This document shows, piece by piece, positions 36,435 through 51,800 of a stretch of 64,000 nucleotides of DNA. Under the pieces are notes generated by a model. It saw only the letters and a list, made by a program, of their open reading frames with translations. It was not told where the DNA came from and searched no databases. Source of the DNA: Glandiceps talaboti (taxonomy: Eukaryota > Hemichordata > Enteropneusta > Spengelidae); contig NC_135561.1 in NCBI RefSeq assembly GCF_964340395.1, positions 17,072,740 through 17,136,739 on the forward strand. Direction: 5' to 3'. How positions within the stretch are numbered: the stretch's first letter is position 1; each line of letters starts with the position of its first letter. The position numbers and the translations under genes were made by a program.

Positions 36435-37460
36435 TCTCTGTTGAGAATGAACTCATTAGAAGTTTTGAGTGCAAACATAATGACAAACACAAATTAAACT
36501 GCTTGTAGATAATCTTAACATCACTGACTTATTACTAACCGACAGGCAGACTAACTTGTCAATTCATTATAACTCATTCACTTTTTCACTTGCTTACTAG
36601 CTCCCTCTCCCCCCTCCCCACCCCTTGCTCTCTTAGTACCTAACTCACCCACTCACTCAATCAATCAATCAATCAATCACTCCCTCACTCACTCGCCCAT
36701 TCTTCATGTACGTGAATGACGCAAAGATATTGATGGAAAATCCCGATCTACCCACAATGAAATGTACGACACTCATTCTGCACTTATAGGCTCGGTAGAC
36801 GTCGATAGTGCCCGCCAGCTGTTTAGATTAGTATCCGTTCACAAATTGTACCTTTTATCCAAAAAATAACCTATCATAGTGATAATGATTTCATTACGTT
36901 ACGTAACAGTCCATTCGTCAGCCGCCAGCGACAATTGCGCTGAGGTCCACCGGAAATTGGCCACTGCGGCTCGGAAATTTACATGGCTTGCGGGTAGATG
37001 TCGAATGCTTTGATATTTGCATATCAGCCAGCCACATCTAAATAGTCGACATACATAAATTAAGATACTAGAAATTCATCGTTGATTGAATTCAAAATGG
37101 AGAATTGCACAATACATAAACACACACGAGTCAAACGTTTATGGCTATTATTCCTTTACGTCAAAAATTAACATGCGTATCACGAACCATGTCTTATGCC
37201 TCATAGGATATCAAATTGGCTTTGATCTACCAGCATCACCCCCTCTCACTCTCTCTCTCTATCTATCTATCTATCTCTCGCTCTCTCTATTATATATATA
37301 TATATATAAATGTATGGTACCAGATCTTCTGGTGTACAGTGCTCGATACGGAATTATAGCTTGATAAGTGAATACTGGTCAAGCGAAACACATTTGTAGT
37401 GGAGAATTGAATGTAACAAAGTAACCAGGCCTCCTTTTCTTCATTTACTTCATTCACCTA

Positions 37461-37992
<532 letters not shown>

Positions 37993-38481
37993 CTTGAATG
38001 AAAGACAACAACTTCGAAATAACCGGGATGAGTGAGAGTGTTTGTCTACATTGTCAGGTGGAATCTAGTGGTCCTTGTGGAAAACAATAATATTCTCTGT
38101 CACACAAAACAAAGCGTCTTCTATTCTTCTTCCTCTCTTTATCTTTATCACTCTTTCTAAACTCAAATAGCTTTCCAGTCTATTTGTGTATATTTACCTG
38201 TGTATCTATTTGCATGTCTTTTCTTTACATACAATTGTACAGGGTATTTAAATACAACGGCGATCAATTTTAAAATACTTGCATTGACTATTAATACATG
38301 TACTGGTTTCTGTCTCGTTTCACTCAATTTGCTATAGATAGGCATCTCTACATCAAGATAAGATTATCAATATGTTAGCTTTCATGTGTAAAACGTGTCA
38401 CGTGTTCATCGTTTATATATGTATGCTGTGAACAGAAATGACACGTGGCTATCTACTTCAGAAATATAGAAGCACACTAGT

Positions 38482-38576
38482 ATGTGTGTGTGTGTATGTA
38501 TGTATGTATGTATGTATGTATGTATGTATGTATGTATATATCATTCGGTCGGTCGGTCGGTCGGTAGGTAGGTAGG
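38482..38576 (+). repeat. (GT)n-(TATG)n-(GGTC)n-(GGTA)n compound array
   Basis: Four motifs in series. The last two differ by one base, suggesting successive mutation and expansion. Confidence 0.9.
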
Positions 38577-38944
38577 CACTCGCGCATTGATATTGGTGGC
38601 AAAGAGCAGAGAACTTTTAAATTCAAAAGCCGCAAAGTACGATTCTGTGACATAATTTTTGACATGTGGCTTACAGTAAGACGGCATATTAAGAGGGTAC
38701 AACGTAACAGAGACTCGTCGTTAACTTTTGATGATATAATAAAAGGGTGTGACTATAAAAGGTTGAAATATGCAAAACAATGTGGTGGTATCATGATATG
38801 ACTTTTCAACTCTCACATTTTCTTATTATTTCCGGTGTTTCATTAACACAAAATCATCATAACTTGACCTATCACCGAAAAGATTTGATAATACAAACAC
38901 ACAAAACGCTGCTCACATACATACAGAGGTAGTAAAAGATACAT

Positions 38945-39126
<182 letters not shown>

Positions 39127-39839
39127 TGTCTCACTGGAGAGAACAGAGCTCGATGCAATATCGATCATTAGCCCAAGGTATAAGGATGTTATAAGTCGTT
39201 ACTCGGAGTAACATATAGTGTACGCACACAAGGCCTTTTCATTAATACCAGAGTATATACATATGTGTATATATATATATTTAAGTATGATAACATACTA
39301 GACAGTATGCTAATAAGTTAAGTGAATTATGACGTCAACGAAATAACAGACATGACAGGGGATTCTTAGTAATCTTTTAAAGTTTACTTTTAACAGTAAG
39401 TCAATAAGAAACATTCGTTACGTTTGTAAGTTTTTAATTGAATATCAGAGAAAACTGCCGTCCTTCAAAGGACTGGTAGTGTATCAATATATTATTATCA
39501 TTCAAGCTACAGTTGAAAAAAAAATGTCCAATAAATCAAGTGTAGCCCCAGAATATTTATTTTCGTTGCGTCCTTGTTGTGTTTTCTCTCATTTTCATAA
39601 TAATCATTACTCTAGCTATATTTGGCGCCATGTCAATTGTCACAGCGGGCATCAAGGCTGGCTGAGGCACGCATATACATTTTCTTTAAGTACAGATTAA
39701 AGTGTATTGTGAAATCAACTAATTGGCTGACTGCCAAGAAATTGACACTTAAACAAAGTGAAAGTTCTTTTTTCAATCGTCGTCAGCTGAGGGTATGTTT
39801 TTTTTTCTACGGAGGTGACCATTACGGAGATGAACTCAC

Positions 39840-39861
39840 CTCCCACGGGTGACATGGCCAT
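39840..39861 (-). CDS. Possible very short first coding exon
   Basis: On the minus strand, ATGGCCATG opens MAMSPVG and stops abruptly at a consensus donor (GGGAG/gtgagt). Upstream sequence in the same frame has no further ATG nearby. An alternative frame over the same span reads DKLTIDPSWPCHPWE into the same donor. The donor is the only strong signal, so this is a pointer and not a gene call. Confidence 0.12.
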
Positions 39862-40347
39862 GACGGGTCGATAGTTAATTTGTCAGATGGGCCACCTTGG
39901 TCTACCTATTATCCGATTAAGGCGTGCCATGTTTACAGTATAATGTGTATTAATTCTACTAAAAATGTTACATTTTTCACTGAGACAAAAATGCTAATGT
40001 ATTCTGTTAACAGCTGCTACCTGCTTTTATATGTAACGTAGCCTATTGCATTTACAATTAAAAGAAGAAAATGGAGGCGGCCAAACAACAACATTCGGAG
40101 ACACAAGTTCATTAAATGTAGATAAAATAACGATTTTCGCAAAGACAAAAAAAACAACAGATTCTTGCGATGTCCTTGAACATTTGACTGTTTTCTAGGA
40201 AAACTGTTGTCCGCATCAGAATAGTAATGAATCGAGAACGCGCCTGTTGTCAAAAAAAACAAAAAAAACTTATTGTCATTCCTAGATGTATCACTGACAA
40301 CATTCATGTCTAACAATACAATGGAAACTTGTTGTGTAGGATAGACG

Positions 40348-40780
40348 CGTCATCTGGTTCAACAACAATGTAACTAGAATTACTACATTTTATTGTGCGG
40401 CTTGACGTATGTCTTGCTACCGAAATGATTGCTACGTCAGGCACGACAAATACTGAAGACGTGTCTAAACAACTACACACGTTGTTATAACAGTGTGTAT
40501 TATCTAATGACGATCTGCTAAAACAATGGTAGTCCTCGATGAAACAATGTTGCAGTGTTCGTAAGATTTCTGAGTCAAGCCAGACGATAAAATGTAGCAA
40601 TATATGTTACTAAGATTCTTGAGACAAGGTGAACGTTAAAATGTGGTAATAATAGTAAGATTTTGGAGTCAAGCCAATACGGAGATGTAAAACGTAGCAA
40701 TGTTAGTAAGATGTCGGTAAAATGTAGCAATGCTTTTAAGATTTTTGAGACAACACAGCCGATAAAATATAACAAAGATA
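40348..40780. repeat. 46-bp repeat family, inverted arrays (locus 1)
   Basis: Minus-oriented units at about 40348-40406 (ttactacattttattgtgcg) face a plus-oriented tandem array at 40561-40780. The array has about five units, each a variant of taagatttttgagtcaagcc plus gataaaatgtagcaatg. The two arms are separated by about 150 bases. Inverted arms made of tandem subrepeats are the layout of Foldback-type elements. Confidence 0.5.
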
Positions 40781-41119
40781 GTACATTATGTGTCGAGTCA
40801 CAAGTCAATTTTGTTTCTAGATCTACTCCCATTGTTTCAATTGTATAACCAAGTTATTGTCGGAATAACCACCTGTTGATTCCAAAAAACCTATCCTCCA
40901 ATAAGATTTGACCCTTCAACTGTGACCCCATGACCTCGTAATATTCAGTTTGAAGTTTACAAAATATAAAAGGAAAAATATAGATTTTTAATTGAAGTAT
41001 TAACTTGTGCATGCTTTACATGCCTTTTCAAAGTTTACAAAGGATGGGTTCACTTTGTTTTCTTTTTAATGACCTCATTCAAGAATGGCTAATCTACGCT
41101 AAGTCTCATTAAACAAAAG

Positions 41120-43470
<2,351 letters not shown>

Positions 43471-43517
43471 CTGAGTGGTGACATCATTTTAGAAGTGTAA
43501 AAAAAGATAACTTGTAA

Positions 43518-43622
43518 GATGACGTCGTCCAGAACTTGTGAGATGACGTCATAGAAAATTTGTGAGATGACGTCATAGAGAACTTTTACGATGACGTCCT
43601 AGAAACATTGTGAGACGATATC
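43518..43622 (+). repeat. 24-bp minisatellite carrying CRE-like TGACGTC sites
   Basis: GATGACGTC recurs at 43518, 43542, 43566 and 43590, exactly 24 bases apart, with a decayed fifth unit (gacgatatc) at 43614. Two units carry the full palindrome TGACGTCA. The unit is about gatgacgtcatagaaaattt plus gtga. A lone ggtgacatc sits at 43478. A CTAT array follows directly. Confidence 0.6.
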
Positions 43623-43640
43623 ATAGTGATTTATATAAAT

Positions 43641-43711
43641 CTATCTATATATCTATCTATCTATCTATTTATCTACCTACCTACCTACCTATCTATCTAT
43701 CTATCTATCTA

Positions 43712-43746
<35 letters not shown>

Positions 43747-43945
43747 CTATCTATCTATCTATCTATCTATCTATATATCTATCTATCTATCTATCTATAT
43801 ATCTGTTTACCTACACGTCCACACACGCACATACACACAAACACACATCCATCCATACATACGGTACATACATCCATCCATCCATCCATCCATACATACA
43901 TACATACATACATACATACATACATACATACATACATACATACGC
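43641..43945 (+). repeat. (CTAT)n and (CATA)n/(CATC)n arrays
   Basis: CTAT/CTAC units (43641-43805), a short bridge rich in cacaca, then CATC and CATA units (43845-43943). Confidence 0.9.
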
Positions 43946-44176
43946 ATATGTGTATGTGTGCGTACGTTCATGTATTTAAAATTCTTTTTTGTTGTTTGTA
44001 TTTTGGTGTATTATCTAAGCTGTTTTGTGGTGTGTTTTTGTTCTTCTCTGGACTATGTAATAAAGTTTTAATGATAATTATCTACACATACACACACACA
44101 CATGTATATATATATATATAACTCGGTGAGTATCAATCTGCTAAGACAGTGCTCTATACCGCAGTGGCAGAGCGTA

Positions 44177-44215
<39 letters not shown>

Positions 44216-44222
<7 letters not shown>

Positions 44223-44312
44223 AGGGTAGAAGAAAATCAAGTCGGGTTTTTCGTCTCTACAAGCCTGTTTCGTGAGTAAAACCCGACTTGATTTTCTTCT
44301 ACCCTCAACATA
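44216..44312. repeat. Perfect hairpin with 35-bp arms, transposon-tail-like
   Basis: The arms 44216-44250 and 44278-44312 are exact reverse complements (tatgttgagggtagaagaaa... and its partner). They enclose a 27-base loop, tcgtctctacaagcctgttt plus cgtgagt. The loop resembles the 'fixed turn' motif found near 3' ends of some invertebrate retroelements (from memory, not verified). TA arrays flank it on both sides. Confidence 0.5.
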
Positions 44313-44373
44313 TACTCCGCTCTGCGTGCAGACGTATCGAACACTGTACTACGGACAAATCTTACCACTGACT

Positions 44374-44560
<187 letters not shown>

Positions 44561-44569
44561 TATATGTAT

Positions 44570-45670
44570 ATATTTATACACACCAGTAAATGACACCATA
44601 CATCCATCTGTCCATCTAATGACACATCATGCTATCTTTATTCATAAGTCTTAATTCAGTACACGATGAGCATTAATTTCAAAAGGCTGATAATCACACT
44701 ATCGTCTGTTACCGCATATTATGCAAATGTTAAAACAAGTGATATATTTAATCTACACACTATGAAGTCACAAAATATCAGAGATAAAAAAAAAAACATT
44801 TTTGCCATGATACTTAGTTTTCACACACAAAAAGGCTAACGTCTTAAGTCTGTTATTTATGTAATAAAGACAATTCTTGCAAAATGCCTAGGAATGATAA
44901 TAATCGATTATAGAAAACAAGGTTTTTTACCTTTCTAAATGATTTCCTTTGTATATTGTATTTATGCTTTGACAAAAAGAATTCTTACCATGATTGTAAT
45001 TAGACCGTCTATTCATCGTCATAATGTGTCATCTCTCTAATTATTCATGTATTTTCTATAGACAAATACAAAAAACCAGCACTGTTTGACAGCTCTATTT
45101 CTGTGTATGTGAAGAGCGTGATTGCATCACTTGTATGCCAGTGTATGCACAAATGTAATTATTTGTAATTTCAATAACATCGCTATTGTGGTCAAGATAT
45201 AGTTGTCTACCCTGCGGTCAAAAACAATGATGAATAAAGAAATTTTAATAAAATGGAAAGACGTAGCTAGACGCATTTGTGTTAGCATTTAATGAGGGGC
45301 GCTTTTGTTTATGCTTCCAACTGTTGCCATTTTATTTAAAAAGAACCTAAATGAAAGAAGAGATATACCGCCGAATCGATATGGTCCACATGTCCGGTTC
45401 TGGGGATCTAATCACACCGAAGGACGAAGTGATGATGCAACCGTGTCTTTCTTTTTAATTGCCATTTGTTCTGTCCGCAGAAATAAACGATATGCAATTT
45501 CCTTTTTGAATCAATATTAAGACTTTCAATATCTGTTCTTTTGTTTTCTCTTCAGTGACCTGCGGGGCTTTCGAATATTATCTTTTTATGTTGACATTTT
45601 CTCTGTGTAGAAGCCGTAGCTATCGAATTATCGAGTACTTGACTCATTTAGGTACCGTATACCTAGATAT
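44570..45670. other. Mostly unannotated stretch
   Basis: At 45340-45450 two plus-strand frames are open together. One starts at ATG 45351 and reads MKEEIYRRIDMVHMSGSGDL. A strong acceptor (tttgttttctcttcag) follows at about 45556. I cannot choose a frame or name a product. Confidence 0.3.
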
Positions 45671-45677
45671 TCCCACC

Positions 45678-45830
45678 TCTAGAAAATTCTGAGATTTTGC
45701 AGTCTTAAATTAGTTCTCAAAGACTATTTTTTTATGAATTTTACTAATCCTGGTGTACTGTTTATGTTCAAAGAGGAATTTTAGTCAGTAATTATTTTCT
45801 TTTCATATTAAAACGAAAATAAATCTTCAT
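45678..45830 (+). repeat. Dispersed repeat family B, copy 1
   Basis: The block begins ctagaaaattctgag, with a core of agttctcaaagacta and an end of aaaataaatctt. It matches 58236-58396 at many positions along about 150 bases in the same orientation. It is non-coding. The type (SINE or MITE) is not determined. Confidence 0.45.
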
Positions 45831-45914
45831 ATGTCTAAACTACACATGAACTTTTAGCATTATAACATCAAGTGAGTATTTAGATCAACTTACAACGGAA
45901 ACCAGTTCAGCAGA

Positions 45915-46610
45915 AATAAATCATCGCCTGGCTTAACAAAAACCCCAAAAACATGATTGCTACATTTTATCGTCTGACTGGTTAAAAAAAACCTTACTAA
46001 TTACTACATTTAATCGCCTGCATCGAACAAAATCTTACTAATATTGCTACATTGTATCATCTGGCCGGTTAAAAATCATCTTACTAACATTACTAAAATG
46101 TATCGTCTGGTAGGTTAAAAATCTTACTAACATTGCTACATTTTGTCGTCTGGTTGGTTAAAAATCTTACTAACATTGCTACATTTTGTCGTCTGGTTGG
46201 TTAAAAATCTTACTAACATTGCTTTTTTCGTTGGGTGAGGAGCAAATGTAGCTTTGGGTAAGCAACCATTGTCTAATCAGGTCGTCCACAACAACAATGT
46301 ATACTTTATTGAGGCATGTCAGTGAATTAAAATGTAAAAATTTTCATTTAATTTTTGTCTTACCAGACGAAAAAAATGTAGTAAATCAAAATAAGATTTT
46401 TGTCAAGCCAAGTGGGTATTAATACAATTTAACAATGTTTTTGTCTTACCAGACGAAAAAATGTAGCAATATTTAATTAATAAGATTGTTAATATGCCAG
46501 ACAATAAAATGTAGCAATGTTAGTAAAAGATCTGTCGAGGCAGACGATAAAATGTAGCAAAGTAAGTCAAATTTTTTGTCGAGCCATTGTAACAATTTTA
46601 GTAAGATTTT
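45915..46610. repeat. 46-bp repeat family, inverted arrays (locus 2)
   Basis: About seven minus-oriented units (45915-46225; ttactaacattgctacattt, then tcgtctggttggttaaaa) face about five plus-oriented units (46355-46610; cagacgataaaatgtagcaa). A spacer of about 130 bases separates them. Two adjacent left-arm units (about 46105-46205) are nearly identical and so recent; the rest are diverged. Confidence 0.55.
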
Positions 46611-46943
46611 CTTCGCTTTCTTTCTACTCAACTGGTTTTCTTTGTAAATGTTTTCGTAAGTTGTCATATTTTTGAACGTGCAATCGATTGTAGAGAATGT
46701 GGCCACCTGTTTGCTATACATAAAGCGGACAAAGAAATGTGTTAAGGTTGGAAGCATTGTGTACAGTACAATCACAAACGAGGAAGATACCATATTGGCG
46801 ACAATTAGTATAATTATAGTGATGCATTTTGTGAACAGTAGACATTCAATGATATTTGTTTTGTTTTTTTAAAAACTTTTAGTGAATATCATCTTCTTTT
46901 ATCAGTTATTAGCCTTTCCTTCGCTTCGTGCAGAACATCTTAA

Positions 46944-47240
46944 AGTGGCTATGTGGAGGGCAAATACGTCTCTTTATTATGGAATTTTTATTTAATAAAA
47001 CAATTTTGTTATTTTCTTCTACTTAAAAAAGTAACGTAACTCTATGTCAAGTTAATAATTTGTAAACAAACTGTTCATAGTTGTACGTTATGCTATTCTT
47101 TTGTTACTGTTGAGTTGCAAACACGGACTTGGTGTATGTTGTTTCACGTTGTTTTTGAAAGTTGAAAATGTAGCATTTTATTATATGCCATTACATGTAA
47201 AAGTCCCAAATTAATATCCTTTCTCGTCCATATTGCCACT
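46944..47240. mobile_element. Palindromic TTAA MITE, copy 2 (diverged)
   Basis: TTAA (46940-46943) then AGTGGCTATGTGGAG at the left. The right end is CTCGTCCATATTGCCACT followed by TTAC. The internal block gagttgcaaacacggacttg matches gttacaaatacagactta of the copy at 50.2 kb. The copy is about 297 bp and older-looking. Confidence 0.55.
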
Positions 47241-47257
47241 TTACATAAGATCTGAAC

Positions 47258-47430
47258 AAAAAGTTTCACCCCCATCACCTCCCTCTGCCTACCTCATCCT
47301 CACTCAACCCCTCCTCAGCCCCACCCCTCCTCATCCCATCCCCACCCATTCCAACCCCTCTCCATCCCACCCCACCCCATCTCCAACCATCACTATCCCA
47401 CCCCCATCCCCACCCCATCCCGCCCATAAA
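47258..47430 (+). repeat. C-rich CCCAT/CCCCAC degenerate tract
   Basis: Purine-poor sequence of ccccatcc and cctcatcc variants with no strict period. Frames on both strands are low-complexity artefacts. Confidence 0.7.
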
Positions 47431-48154
47431 GTATGTACTATATTGTGAATAATATATATTTTCTCGCCACTCTGTAATTTCTAAGAACAAGTAGTTAATT
47501 AGAGTGATATACACCAGAAATGAATATTTTAGGTAAGGCCGTCAAAATTATCTGTTGTGTTTCTCATCACAACTATACATATATTTTTTGTTCACTTTTT
47601 CCCCTTATTTGGTCGCTTTAATTTTGTAAAATATGGAAATCATGACTTTGTAGAAAAGTCACAAAAATCTATGTACATTTGTAGTTTTAAACAAAAAATG
47701 CTTTGCTCAGGAGAGTGTTTCATTTATTTCCTAACTGACGAACAGAAAAAAGATAAGTTTGAAGGTCACACGTTGCGAAACAAAAAATAAAAGATGTCAC
47801 TCAAATTGGGACAACTCTGCTAAGATTGATCTCCAAGTTCAATTAGTGAAATGGACATTGTTCAAAACCAAATTTTCTCGTTATTAAACCCCAATTGAAA
47901 CCAGTACACATGGAAATTAAAATTAATAAATGATATACTCATTTCTTACAATTTGACAATGATAATGAGTTGATGGAGGTTATTACGATGGTTTATGAGT
48001 TATTACAATAATTAGGGTATAACTTGTATTCATGTTAACCATAACAAGGATTTCACAAACATTCAAATCAGCACATAGAACAGGGGGGTGAAATGTGTAC
48101 GGTGATATGTATTCCTTTAAATACCCCCTCCCCTTTACTTCCTAGTGATAATAA

Positions 48155-48166
48155 CCATCGTCGTCG

Positions 48167-48206
<40 letters not shown>

Positions 48207-48220
48207 TACTATCGTCGTCG
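48155..48220 (+). repeat. (CAT)n array flanked by CGT units
   Basis: About 14 CAT units between short runs of cgtcgt. Confidence 0.9.
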
Positions 48221-48324
48221 TCGTTGCTGTTGTCGTATTTATCATCTCTTTGTCCACTGCTCTTGTTTGACTCCTGATAACATTACATCATTTGCATTTT
48301 CAGCGATACAAGAACCTTTGAATG

Positions 48325-48462
48325 AATGATTGATTGATTGATTAATTAATTAATTAATTAATTAATTAATTAATTGATTAATTAATTAATTAATTAATTA
48401 ATTGACTGACTGACTGACTGACTGACTGACTGACTGACTGACTGACTGACTGACTGACTGAC

Positions 48463-48558
<96 letters not shown>

Positions 48559-48800
48559 GGATGGATGGATGGATGGATGGATGGATGGATGGATGGATTG
48601 AGTGGAGTGAGTGGAGAGTGAGTGAGTGAGTGAGTGAGTGAGTGAGTGAGTGAGTGAGTGAGTGAGTGAGCGAGCGAGTGAGTGAGTGATGAGTGAGTGA
48701 GTGCGTGGGTGGGTGGGTGGTTGGGTGAGTGAGTGAGTGAGTGAGTGAGTGAGTGAGTGAGTGAGTGAGTGAGTGAGTGGGAGAGTGAGTGAGTGAGTTA
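48325..48800 (+). repeat. Chain of related tetranucleotide arrays
   Basis: In order: ATTG, ATTA, CTGA (about 48403-48463), TTGA (to 48557), TGGA (to 48598), and GTGA (to about 48798, with GGGT near 48710). Neighbouring motifs differ by about one base. The 146-codon minus-strand frame is an artefact. Confidence 0.95.
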
Positions 48801-51800
48801 TCATAATTTGATAATGTCTAAGTTTTATAACCAAAGCACATCATCATCGCAATCTTCAAACCACAATAACCACATGATAATATCAATACACAAAGTGAAG
48901 AGGTCCTATGTGAGCCAAGCACCAATATTACATCTCCACCTAGCGTGTTTTCCTTCCGAGTTTTGTTTTCACAAGTAAATAGTCTTTAGCTTAGATAATT
49001 GCACCCCTATCTATGTGTGGCATTATTAACCATACGTTGTATCTCATATTGCTATTACATCTCTCGTGTACGTTTATTTAGAACTAAGAGCATACACACT
49101 GACACAGAGGAACTGTGACCAGGCCGATGGCATCTACTAGAACATGCCAGTCCGATTATACGTGGCTTTTTCTTACAACAGTCAGATTTTAGGCAAACGT
49201 AAGGAAATTTCATCTCGAAAAATAATGTATCAGATATTTTTTTTGTGTGAAGCCGAGGCATGCGGAGGCAAAGCATTCCTTCATCCCGATTACATTCTCC
49301 GAGTATCCAACATATTTGCAGTGCCGTATGAAGACCCATAGTTTTTTCGACAATGCAAGATTACTGCCGACCAACAGGATACAAACCTACGAGCAAGATA
49401 CGTGTTTATACATGTATATGCTTAATATACATGTACATGCAAGAATATACATATTTACACTTACTTGTTTCTGTCTCTTGGAATCATTCTGCTGTGCGTT
49501 GCCCTGGTACGGTCTGTATGAACCGAACACAACTTGACACAATGCACATTTAAAGTGTAGTACATAACCAGATTTGACCTTTTTAGAACATTTATTGTTT
49601 TTAATACCACACTAATTTCCGTATCTCTGTATTTATGTCGTAGGAGTACTCGAACTCATTTTTCACTAAACAAAGACACTGCAATTATTCATATCGTAGG
49701 CATTATTCATTTTGTCGTATAATTTTACCGTTAATAACTCTAAAAACCCATCCATAAAATTCTGACATTTGAAATCACAAAGGGACCAAAGAAACGCGAT
49801 ATTGGGCAAAGAATGTTTCTGGTAATTTGATCTGTCAAATCGTACTTTTAAAATTATATTTAAAACGTAAGGAACCGTGATCTTGTGGCCTAGCTGATTT
49901 TCTCTTTGTTTGTTGGTCAGACCGTACCACCAAAGGTTTTATTGTTGTACAAAGTTCTGTTTGCTTTATAGCTGTATTACGTTGATATGCATGTATAGTA
50001 ACTCATTTTTTTATGTTTTTGGTTTTTTAAAAACATCGAAAAATATGATAATAGGGTATACGTACATAGCAAACAAGTTGAAATTATTGAACTAATCATA
50101 ATTGCGGTCCAACATAATTGCCAAAATTATAGGAAAAGCTAAAAGAATCTTTTTTTTAAAGTGACCATATGAGGTGTTCATTATGGAGATTTCATTTATA
50201 AAACGATTTTATCATGGCTTCCTACTTCAAAAATCAACATATGCCAATTCCTTGTTTGTAACTCATTACATTGCAAAAGATTAATAAATGTGTAAAATGT
50301 TTGTGATTGTACGTATAGTTACACTTTAAAAAAAAAACTTTTTGCAATGTAATGAGTTACAAATACAGACTTAGTTTTTGTTGTTTCATATTGATTTTTC
50401 AAGTTGGAAGTCATGATAACATTTTTTTTAATAAATTAAAAAATCTAAAATAGATACCCAATCCTCATCCATATGTCCACTTTAAACAATTGACTGGGAG
50501 GAACAATGTTTAGTGATTTTGAAGATTTTCAACTGACAAACCACAGACAACTTGTTAGTTGTCTGCGTACAAACTAAATCTGACAAGTTTGCCTAATAAT
50601 TAGCGGGTGATTGACGGTAACAATTGTAAGGGGCAGGCACAGTGTCCTATACGTCATTGTGTAACTGTTACAATAGAACAGAGCTCGAGGTGACACACGT
50701 TGACAAGTAAGTGTGGATGAGTTCATTAACGGGGGACTGGTACTACATTAGCAAGTGTTAACGGGGCAGCCAAGCTGTGAAATGAACATACAAAGTATGT
50801 GAACGTGTACATTCCGATGAAAAGTAGTATGTAATCACTGACAAGGAAAATTCTTTCTTATGTGTGGTAGTATATGTATCATGTACATGTACGAACCTTG
50901 TGAACCTCATATATAAACGTTTTACATTTTTTCTGTTACTTTTTTTATTTTTAAAGAAATCTTTAGCTCGTTCTCATCGTGAAGAAAAAAAATGAGGGAC
51001 GATTTTTGAATACTGAATAAGATTATTCAGATTTCGTATCATTCTTTAAAATTGCCACACAGTACTTATTGTGTGGCATCATACACCATAATTATTTGGG
51101 ACAATAACAGATTATTTGGCGATTTTCTTCAAAACATGACGCCCAACAAAATTTCTGTAATGAGTTTCAAAGTGACCAGGAATAAATGTTCCCATGGTAA
51201 AGTTTCCAAGACGGTGATTCAAGTTACTTTATTTTCTTTTTTAAAAAATGGTCCGCGAGGTACACACTCCCTTAAAGACCAAGGACTCAATCCCAGATTA
51301 GTGCTATTTTAAGAATTTCACAGGATCATTTTCTTTTGTTCTGAATCAAACTTTTCTTTGGCTCTGTTAGACGACGAAAGTTCACACCTAAATCTTGATC
51401 CGTAGTATCCAAACTGGGCCGAACTGAGTGCACGCGCTTACTGGCCTTTTCTGTCCGGAAGGCCAAACACACATGACGTTGTTTTCCAAACTTGTTTGTG
51501 CTTTAAACATTTTCCATGCAAGTACCCACATGAAAAAAAAATTAGTTTACAGTTACATTTTCCATACACAAATTGCGACATTTAATACAAGAAAATGACA
51601 AAAACGTATTTACGTGTAGACCGCACAAAACTGGTGGGTTGCTTCGAAGCACGTGATCTAAACCTAACCTCTCTGAAATAAAACAGACTAAAACGTTTCA
51701 AAGTCATTGTATTCAGATGGATTATGATTGGTCTCAAGTTTTTCTAGTTTATATATTTTCACTGTGAGTGATTCTAAAATGTATAGTTCAAAGTAAAAAA

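Noticed and set aside
43610-44071. 153-codon frame over CTAT/CATA arrays
   Set aside because: Low-complexity; only the last 40 codons are unique and they show no splice or domain support.
48394-48834. 146-codon Ser/Thr/His/Asn-rich frame
   Set aside because: Translation of the tetranucleotide chain; not a surface protein.
49253-49341. Cys-Gly-Gly-Lys-Ala-Phe as part of a C2H2 finger
   Set aside because: The required Leu and His-x3-His do not follow.
50547-50566. agacaact-tgtt-agttgtct hairpin as an RNA gene
   Set aside because: An 8-bp stem is too short for a microRNA precursor, and flanks do not pair.
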